Positions 58,012-64,000 of a stretch of 64,000 nt of DNA are shown in pieces; positions within the stretch are counted from its first letter, which is position 1; the number at the start of each line of letters is the position of its first letter. The translations under genes were made by a program, and so were the position numbers. The notes beneath the pieces are model-generated. The model had not been told where the DNA came from. It saw only the letters and a list, made by a program, of their open reading frames with translations, and ran no database searches. The DNA comes from Cylindrotheca closterium. Taxonomy: Eukaryota > Bacillariophyta > Bacillariophyceae > Bacillariales > Bacillariaceae. Location of the stretch: positions 121,058-185,057 of the forward strand of contig CAKOGP040002169.1 of assembly GCA_933822405.4 (NCBI GenBank). The letters are read 5' to 3'.

Positions 58012-59187
58012 TTACTTGACTGTCATGAATGTAGAAGCAACATCAGCGGCAGCGCGAGTTGCCGCTTCTGCTGCCTCCTTAGCTTGACGAGTGGCATTGC
58101 CCAGTGTCAATCCAGCAGTGCCAAACTTGACGGCATCCATAGTTATAACACCTAACGTCATATTGTCGCGACTATTCTTCTTCAGGCAGATGTCAATGGC
58201 ATTTTCACAGATCGCCCCGATGTCAGTATGACCGTCGTCCATCATTCCCTGGATGAATTGTCCGCACTCTGCGTTCGTTGCGACATCCCATACTCCATCG
58301 CATGCCAAAACAATGAATTCATCCAAGTCTTGCTTCCTTGGATAGACAACAAACTCTGGATCGGGAATGACCTTTTGCATGCTAACGGGTCGTAGATTTG
58401 CCTTCTTGTAAGCATAGTCTCCCAGGCCACGACTTACAGCAAGATCTCCATCTATGCGCTTGTTCTTGACAGTTCCTCCAGCGTTTTCTATGCGCTGCAA
58501 TTCTGGAATGTTGCTAGGCTTGTGATCAAAGCTTAGGGGGAGGACTTTGCCGCCCCTTTGAAGAATGGCTCTAGAATCACCCGCATTGGCACAAATGATG
58601 TGTGACGGGGTCAACAGGACGACAGCACAAGTTGAGCCAGATCGTTCGATAAATTTCCTTGCCTTCACGAGGTCGACTTGTCCATTTGCTGATGTTTTTT
58701 TGATTCCTGCCAAGATCTTGTCGTTCTTCTTCTTCTGTTGGGTCCGAATGTCAGCATCCAAGTTTACGAATGTTTCCTTCAGAGCTGCTCGCAGCATGGA
58801 TATCCCGGTAACATCGCCTTGTTCAATAGAGTTCAAATGAATGTAGTGTCTAAGTTTGGCACTCCTTGAGAAGTGTCCAAGAAAGTTTGCAGCCGCAAAT
58901 TCTGATGTGAAGTCTCCACCGTGGCCATCGAATACCCCGAAGATGGCATGCCCTTCAGAAAGTGGCTCAGGACAGTTGTGTACTGGAATTGGAGAACACG
59001 CCATATGTGCGTCCTCCATAGTCAGCCTCCAGCCCTGCATCCCGGAGAAAGCGAACGATTGAATTCCACATTCGTTGACAACACCACGAATGGTGTCTTT
59101 GGCAGTGACTGCAACTTTTCCAGACTGCTCCTCGTATCCATCTCCACCAAAGATGGAAGGAAAATTTGTCAATAGTGAATCAAACAT
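58012..59187 (-). CDS. PP2C-type (PPM) protein phosphatase
   Basis: 391 residues in one exon. The PPM motifs are complete: GMQGWRLTMEDAHM (with the metal-binding MED), IFGVFDGHGGDFTSEF (DGHGG), STCAVVLLTPSHIICANAGDSRAIL, LSFDHKPSNIPELQRIENAGG, ISRGLGD-like AVSRGLGDYAYK, FIVLACDGVWDV and RDNMTLGVI. It removes phosphate from Ser/Thr with Mn2+ or Mg2+ bound by the conserved Asp residues. The layout is that of cytosolic or nuclear PP2Cs near the PPM1A/B type. The Ala-rich C-terminal helix (RQAKEAAEAATRAAADVAST) is an addition that could be a docking or coiled segment. No membrane helix or clear targeting signal is present. Confidence 0.95.
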   Translation of the reverse strand: MFDSLLTNFPSIFGGDGYEEQSGKVAVTAKDTIRGVVNECGIQSFAFSGMQGWRLTMEDAHMACSPIPVHNCPEPLSEGHAIFGVFDGHGGDFTSEFAAANFLGHFSRSAKLRHYIHLNSIEQGDVTGISMLRAALKETFVNLDADIRTQQKKKNDKILAGIKKTSANGQVDLVKARKFIERSGSTCAVVLLTPSHIICANAGDSRAILQRGGKVLPLSFDHKPSNIPELQRIENAGGTVKNKRIDGDLAVSRGLGDYAYKKANLRPVSMQKVIPDPEFVVYPRKQDLDEFIVLACDGVWDVATNAECGQFIQGMMDDGHTDIGAICENAIDICLKKNSRDNMTLGVITMDAVKFGTAGLTLGNATRQAKEAAEAATRAAADVASTFMTVK

Positions 59188-59716
59188 GACCCACTTCAGT
59201 TATAAAGAATGAAGCGCTTGATTGATAGGATAACACCAATAGTCTTTCTTCTCACGGAGTACCTGGTAGTCTCGTTGTGATGGAATGAGAAACCAAAAGG
59301 TGAGGTATGATGGTTGAGCTCGCCAATACCTTCCGTTTTCCGTTCAACGCGCAGTCCTTCCGTGTGTGTCGCGAATTATTTAGTTCTTCAGTCGCACGAG
59401 TCGAGAATCACAACTTCGGCACCGCGCCGCAAAGGATGAGATTGTTATAAAAATAAAAGTCACTCGACGACTACCTGGTACTTTGCACCCATTTGAACTA
59501 AAACAGCAGAGTTATCAGAACGACCAGACCCCTTGCAAAGCGCTCCATTCTTTCAAGACACTTTAAGCGCAGAGCCTTTTGCAACGAAAAAAATTCTTGA
59601 AAGGAGAACTGAAGTTGTGACCCAAATACTCACTCCAACACAAGAAAGTTCCCGAGTCAGTGATAGTCGGTGAGTCAGTCAGTCAGTCAGTCACATAATC
59701 CCAGAATAACATCGCA
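59188..59716. other. divergent promoter region with GTCA repeat
   Basis: Promoters of the PP2C (minus) and the following gene (plus). A (GTCA)n repeat at 59671-59693, which contains TGAGTCA, lies just upstream of the plus-strand start. No gene seen. Confidence 0.55.
59671..59693. repeat. GTCA tetranucleotide repeat
   Basis: About five units of GTCA just upstream of the coiled-coil gene start, including TGAGTCA, the AP-1/bZIP consensus. Chance microsatellite and regulatory element are both possible. Confidence 0.7.
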
Positions 59717-60391
59717 ATGGCTCCTTCATCCGAAAATGTGCTCGGGGATAACGATGATGAAGAAATAACCCCTTTGTCGTCGAGAGAAATGTCCCAGATC
59801 AGTCTACCAAGTATTGGTGAAATTTATGAGGGGGCTCTGGAGGAAGAAGGCGTGATTGAAGGACCGATTGAAATCCGCGACCCTCAAAGACGACTATCCG
59901 TGGGTAGTAACAGCAACTTCTCGATAGACTCTGATGATGATATGAGTCATATGACCACTGACAGCAAGAAGAGACGATCGAGGAAAGCGAGAAGCAAAAC
60001 GAACCGCAAATCATCCAAGAGAAAGGGCACCACCTCCAGCAGTGGGCCCAGCTACGCAGAGCTAGACGTGGATACTGTCAATAGATTGTTAGAAGAAAAG
60101 GACATCGTGGTATCGAGCCTTGTCAAGCAGGTTGAAGAACTGCAGCAGCAACTTCTTGAGAACAAAAGAATTGAGGAGAGTGATCATGTTGGCAGTGAAA
60201 AAGACTTGGCCGAAGAGCTTATCAAGGCCAAACGACTTCTTGCCGAAAAGGAAATAGTGACTGAAAGCCTTATCGAGCAGTCCAAGATACGACAGAATCA
60301 AATTGATGAGAAGACAGCCGCCATTGAAGAGCAGAATAGAGAAATAGCTAGACTCAAGGCGAAGCTCGGGTCTTCTTCGAATACTTCTTTC

Positions 60392-60425
<34 letters not shown>

Positions 60426-60436
60426 NNNNNNNNNNC

Positions 60437-60470
<34 letters not shown>

Positions 60471-60646
60471 GTGCTGGCAATAACGGAGATGGTGACAGCA
60501 AGACGAAGAAACTAGAACGCAAGAGTTCGTCCAAGAAAGACAAGAAACGTAGCTCCAAGCAAACGAGTAGTCGGAAACTACGAGCCTCTGATTCTGTGGA
60601 AATAACTCCTACAAAGAACAGGAGGAGCCTAAGCAAGCCGGAATAA
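59717..60646 (+). CDS. hypothetical coiled-coil protein, interrupted by an assembly gap
   Basis: About 309 residues as assembled. The N-terminus is acidic and Ser-rich (DDEEITPLSSREMSQISLPS). A basic patch (KKRRSRKARSKTNRKSSKRK, about 79-98) could be a nuclear signal. A two-part coiled coil follows (about 118-215): VNRLLEEKDIVVSSLVKQVE and KRLLAEKEIVTESLIEQSK share LLxEKxIVxxSLxxQ, an internal repeat. A poly-Asn run coded by AAC follows, containing ten undetermined bases (60426-60435), so the true length is unknown. The C-terminus is Lys/Ser-rich (KLERKSSSKKDKKRSSKQ). I do not recognise a family. Its style resembles the Lys/Ser-rich coiled-coil protein at 48297-51800, but I see no shared domain. 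Confidence 0.65.
60391..60470. repeat. AAC microsatellite with sequence gap
   Basis: A (CAA/AAC)n tract of about 80 bases is broken by ten Ns at 60426-60435. The gap is an assembly artefact of a repeat too long or too variable to resolve, and it may hide or add any number of Asn codons. Confidence 0.9.
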
Positions 60647-60884
60647 TCATCTATCGATGAAAAGTAAAAGCTCCAAAGGCCAGATACATTGAGTTGTCGA
60701 ATATGGAATATAAAATAGCGCTATTTGGTTTGTCACAACATGAGTTACAATCTAAACAGCCTTAGCTTTGGAGGGCACATTGACACCAACTTGGCTTCAA
60801 AAAAGAAGGAACAACAGTGTTACACAGTCTCGTTCAGCGTTACAGGTTAACAACTGTTTTGATGTTGACGCTATTCTTCATCCA

Positions 60885-61460
60885 TTACAGAATATGCGCC
60901 GAGATTAAATCCATCAGCTTGGCTTGTTTATTGGCATAAGTAGGATGATTGGACAACTCTTGGATCACTGCTCGTATTCTGGTTCTGGGGAGGAGATTCT
61001 TGTCATGCCCATGCTGCTGCTGCTGTTGTCGTTTTCCAATCCATAATGTCTCGCCAGCAGCAATAGCAGCAGAATCTGGAAATAATAGCGACGTTGGTAT
61101 GTTTCCTCCTTCTGCCCATAAGGATCCGAGCATAGCAAAAGCAGCCTCGCCAACATCTGAAATGACATCTTCGTCTGCGCCACTCATAATCTGCTGGTCA
61201 CCATAATCATCACCATCAGGAGGGCAGCTGCATGGTTTGGATTTTATGGAAGAAGTGTCCCACTGTAGTGTTTTTCGATATTGCTGTGCAACTTGATCTT
61301 GTACCTTCGGAGGAAACAAGCCATTTCGGGAATCAATATCACCCTCTTCTTGTCGTCGTTGACAAGAAGTTGTTGCTCTCGTCTTTTGTTGAAGATGTTG
61401 AAAGCAATGGACGCTCAATGCCACGAATAGAGTCCAAACGAGAAATGTCCGCAACATCAT
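60885..61460 (-). CDS. putative plastid-targeted or secreted protein, function unknown
   Basis: 191 residues from the ATG at 61460; the frame is open upstream but without a likely start. The N-terminus is hydrophobic (MLRTFLVWTLFVALSVHCFQ), a signal peptide with a Phe at the expected cleavage site, so plastid targeting is possible though the motif is weak. The mature part has a Cys pair (SKPCSCPPDGDD) and a conserved-looking core (DVGEAAFAMLGSLWAEG, LLFPDSAAIAAGETLWIGKR). A Gln run and a C-terminal helical segment follow (IRAVIQELSNHPTYANKQAK, LMDLISAHIL). I do not recognise a family. Confidence 0.55.
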   Translation of the reverse strand: MMLRTFLVWTLFVALSVHCFQHLQQKTRATTSCQRRQEEGDIDSRNGLFPPKVQDQVAQQYRKTLQWDTSSIKSKPCSCPPDGDDYGDQQIMSGADEDVISDVGEAAFAMLGSLWAEGGNIPTSLLFPDSAAIAAGETLWIGKRQQQQQHGHDKNLLPRTRIRAVIQELSNHPTYANKQAKLMDLISAHIL

Positions 61461-61864
61461 GTGTTCGATATAAAAAAATATTCTTACTGTAGTAATAATG
61501 CCACGCAGTTTCATCTGTGCTTCAATATGGTGACATGACGAAAGCATGTCGACGGATTGACTAACTGGACTCGAAACACGATATTCAAATACTGGCAGAA
61601 CTATGCAGGTAGTACGAATACCATCAGCATCAGCTCTCAACCACTCCTCTAATGAACTTCATCCCATGTTTCCGTTACTGTATATTGCTGCACTACAATT
61701 GGATATTTCTAAAGGAGCAGGAGGTCTAGTGGATTCACGCAAGTCAGTACAAAGGCTACTACTACTTGACTATTTTAAAATAAATACTACCTACTAATCT
61801 TATCTATTTCATAAATGAAGCAATATATTTAACTCTACTATACTTCTACAACACGATCTTCTAT

Positions 61865-61898
<34 letters not shown>

Positions 61899-61904
61899 CA
61901 CCCT
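61461..61904. other. intergenic region with AATC repeat
   Basis: Contains a perfect (AATC)n microsatellite of about 33 bases at 61865-61897, directly 3' of the next minus-strand gene. No gene is supported. Confidence 0.6.
61865..61897. repeat. AATC tetranucleotide repeat
   Basis: Eight perfect units just downstream of the small plastid membrane protein gene, probably in its 3' untranslated region. Confidence 0.85.
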
Positions 61905-62429
61905 TTACAGATGATTCGTCATCTCCACCTTTTCCAAAAGACTCTTTTGCTTCATGGCAGCTTGCTGGTCATATCGTTGGATTTCCTTTTGCCATTGCAA
62001 CTCTTGACGACGTTCGTTGACGGTTTGAACGGTGAATCCCTCCTCGAGATCAACCTTGTAGGCAAATCCAGACAAGTTCATCAAGATTCCGACCGTCATG
62101 AAGATGTAGAAAAAGTTGACAGTGTAATCCCAAAACTTTTCATTAATGTCGCAGATCTTCTTCCAAGTAGCATTATTGGTAGAAATAGTAGGACTGTTAT
62201 TATTGGAAGCCTTTTCGGGTTCTTGCTCAGGATCAATGAGAGAAGCATGCAACGCAATGCTGGCTGTCTTGTCATTGGTCAAAGCCAGGAGCTGGTTTCC
62301 TTGGGAAAATGACAATGACGACGACGACGACGAAGTGGCTGGTTGAAATCCTTGAACAGTTGATTCTTGGCTCAAAAGAAGGCCAAGAAGGATGAGGAAG
62401 AGCGAGTAAGAGATGGAAGAGTACTTCAT
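61905..62429 (-). CDS. small plastid-targeted membrane protein, function unknown
   Basis: 174 residues from the ATG at 62429; the upstream frame is open but the leader begins here. A signal peptide (MKYSSISYSLFLILLGLLLS) ends at TVQGFQPATS, an ASAFAP-type site, so plastid import is predicted. After a Ser-rich linker comes the conserved-looking part: TWKKICDINEKFWDYTVNFF, one membrane helix (FYIFMTVGILMNLSGFAY), and a C-terminal amphipathic helix (TVNERRQELQWQKEIQRYDQ). The helix plus charged tail resembles small thylakoid or envelope anchoring proteins. I do not recognise the family with certainty. Confidence 0.7.
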   Translation of the reverse strand: MKYSSISYSLFLILLGLLLSQESTVQGFQPATSSSSSSLSFSQGNQLLALTNDKTASIALHASLIDPEQEPEKASNNNSPTISTNNATWKKICDINEKFWDYTVNFFYIFMTVGILMNLSGFAYKVDLEEGFTVQTVNERRQELQWQKEIQRYDQQAAMKQKSLLEKVEMTNHL

Positions 62430-62822
62430 GATTGTAAATGTATCGAGTCGACGACAAGTAATATGAATAATGTGCTTCTCAGTTGCAGAATTCGTGAATT
62501 GTGACGCCGTCATACTGTATCTTCTCTCGACACAAATTCCGACGAACTTGACAGATGCTGATTCGAACTTCAATTTGACGAATACCCTTCTATGTAGGAT
62601 CCGGGTTCTTTTTGACACAAAAGAATTCAAACCAAAAATGGTGTCAAAAAAGATGCCACTGCTGGCTTCAAGTTGGTGAAAACCGCCAGTGTACTGCTGT
62701 CCTACTGTACCGGTACCGGTACCAGTATACTATCATCCGCAGTATCAGTATCAATATCAGTGTCTATGGCGGATTGTTGATTGATTCATCTGCAGTCGTG
62801 ATTTAAAAAGTACTTTTGCGCT
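62430..62822. other. intergenic region with ACCGGT palindromes
   Basis: TACCGGTACCGGTACCAGTATAC lies at 62707-62729, followed by an ATCAGT-rich run (62734-62762). No gene seen. Confidence 0.55.
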
Positions 62823-63083
62823 TCAAATTTCCCTCTTGTTCGTTGGCATTTGGACTCGGCGACTAGAACTGTCGTCCTCGTATGAACTCAGCTCTCGGTG
62901 AGTTTCCAATGGCTGCAAATTGACGAATCTGGTGTAGTCCAGGCTATCTTCTGGCTGGACAAACCATAGCATTGGTTCGGCAGTGGCATCTGGCATTGCC
63001 TTGCCTATTTCATTGCATGCGCGGACAAAGTCAATGATTGCAGACTCCGTGACAGGATGAGTTTTTTCTTCTGCAACCGTCAT
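62823..63083 (-). CDS. small hypothetical protein
   Basis: 86 residues. The N-terminal half looks like a folded helical segment (VTESAIIDFVRACNEIGKAM, PDATAEPMLWFVQPEDSLDY), and the rest is polar, ending SSSRRVQMPTNKREI. No targeting signal. A protein-like stretch on the same strand just upstream (63133-63350) might be a 5' exon or a second copy. I do not recognise a family. Confidence 0.42.
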   Translation of the reverse strand: MTVAEEKTHPVTESAIIDFVRACNEIGKAMPDATAEPMLWFVQPEDSLDYTRFVNLQPLETHRELSSYEDDSSSRRVQMPTNKREI

Positions 63084-63764
63084 TTTGCAATGCTGCTATA
63101 GTCAGCTTCCCTTGCTTCTTCTTCTTCTTCTTCTACATCATCAGAATACCATCTACCGCTTCAAATGTATCACTTCGCGCCTTTGCAAAAGCAACCAGCT
63201 CTTGTTTACCATTCACGACTGTAAGAGCCTGATACTTGAACGTATCGATGTCATCAAATTCAAACGAAGTGATTGAAGACGTAGTTGCATGAAGTAAGGT
63301 CAAGACTCGGCGACTACAACTGTTGCTACCACCGTAGTTTGATGGTCGACAAACGAAAACAACAGATCTACAGTATTGTAAAAAATCAATTTGAACTTTG
63401 ATAAATTTATATTGTGAGATCTGAGAGATGTATAGATACTCTCAGACCAGTCTTTTAATTACTCGTATTCTAGCATTCTGATCTTGATGGATCTTGTAAT
63501 GACCTTCATTCATTCAAGATTTGATACTTATACTCTAGTTTCCCGTACCGGTATGAATAATGCAACACTCTCTTTTTCTATTGCCTGTTGTTGGACGATA
63601 AAAATTGTAGAGTCTGCAGTATCAATAGGACTATTCATACCTCTTGGACTACACGTATCTGCTATAATGTTGCCGTAGGGGTCAACGTTCCTTTTCTTTT
63701 TCTTTTCCTTTCTTTTTCATATTGTATGGTACCGTACCTACTATTTTAAAATATACACAATAGC
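63084..63764. other. region with an unassigned coding-like stretch
   Basis: From 63350 down to a TAG at 63133, the minus strand has a protein-like frame without an ATG (ITSFEFDDIDTFKYQALTVV, KQELVAFAKARSDTFEAVDG). A CTT repeat lies at 63116-63133. CCGTACCGGTATG occurs at 63543-63555 and TGGTACCGTACC near 63727. The rest holds nothing recognisable. Confidence 0.4.
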
Positions 63765-64000
63765 TTACTTGGCATTTTGTTTTCCACGACCAAACCAAGC
63801 CCCGATTCCAGCTGGTTTTGCACTTTCCAGTCGTTGAATCAAGACATTCCATCGATCCATGGCAGCCTTCTTGGGAGGAACCTTGCATTCTTGAACAATC
63901 GGCAATAGTTCCATCTCCAGCATCCTTTGGGTAACATTGGGGCTCTGCGTCATGTTGAGAAGCATAAAGCATGCCCGATCTTGCACACCCGCGTGAGTTC
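63765..64000 (-). CDS. C-terminal end of an ARM/HEAT-like protein, cut by the window edge
   Basis: The open frame runs in from the right edge and stops at 63765, giving the last 78 residues or so. The visible part has helical repeat character: AGVQDRACFMLLNMTQSP, QRMLEMELLPIVQECKVPPK, DRWNVLIQRLESAKPAGIGA, ending GRGKQNAK. The A-G-V-Q-D-R-A-C-x-x-L-x-N pattern resembles the repeats in diatom ARM/HEAT or leucine-rich scaffold proteins. The start and most of the gene lie outside the window, so the function cannot be stated. Confidence 0.6.
   Translation of the reverse strand, partial: THAGVQDRACFMLLNMTQSPNVTQRMLEMELLPIVQECKVPPKKAAMDRWNVLIQRLESAKPAGIGAWFGRGKQNAK

Noticed and set aside
59671..59693. 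GTCA repeat as a bZIP binding array.
   Set aside because: It contains TGAGTCA, but perfect tetranucleotide repetition is more simply a microsatellite; kept only as a repeat.

Overview
The window is nuclear DNA of a eukaryotic alga, most likely a pennate diatom. Genes are compact, with 0-6 short GT-AG introns each and roughly balanced strands. Several proteins start with a signal peptide followed by an ASAFAP-like motif (AFVTP, SFVTP, GFQP, GFSSP), the hallmark of import into red-lineage complex plastids. Other fitting content is a class III cyclase fused to a phosphodiesterase, a urea transporter, a short HSF and a Vtc1-type polyphosphate subunit. Intergenic DNA is rich in GGTACC/ACCGGT palindromes. 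I cannot name the species. No rRNA, tRNA or CRISPR array was seen.

Layout: 1-1640 is a decayed Ty3/gypsy-like retroelement on the minus strand, cut by the left edge. 2454-14528 holds a Vtc1-like protein, a PP1-like phosphatase with an unusual N-terminus, a GT7 glycosyltransferase fused to a sulfotransferase-like domain, a UBC12 E2, a VIT/CCC1-like transporter, an organellar seryl-tRNA synthetase and a small plastid membrane protein. 14949-23526 holds two low-complexity proteins, a plastid PD-(D/E)XK nuclease, an HSF and a plastid split-barrel (PPOX-like) protein. 24126-30755 is a 2156-residue Sec7 ARF-GEF. 30998-42678 holds a urea transporter with an EF-hand, a multipass membrane protein, an arylamine N-acetyltransferase and the seven-exon cyclase-phosphodiesterase. 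42679-48296 is gene-poor apart from RFC5 and contains decayed or doubtful coding DNA. 48297-64000 holds a repeat/coiled-coil protein, a CNNM-type transporter, a mitochondrial-looking P-loop/EF-hand protein, a SNIP1-like FHA protein, a PP2C phosphatase, a coiled-coil protein interrupted by an assembly gap, small plastid-type proteins and a gene cut by the right edge.

The genes do not form one pathway. Recurring themes are signalling (PP1, PP2C, cyclase/PDE, FHA, Ca2+-binding EF-hands added to a transporter and an ATPase), plastid import, and membrane transport or trafficking (VTC, VIT, CNNM, UT, ARF-GEF). The most interesting signals are novel domain fusions, gene-end fragments copied next to their parent genes, and dense palindromes in promoters. 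Gene models were built by hand from open frames, splice consensus and protein motifs, so exon ends are predictions.
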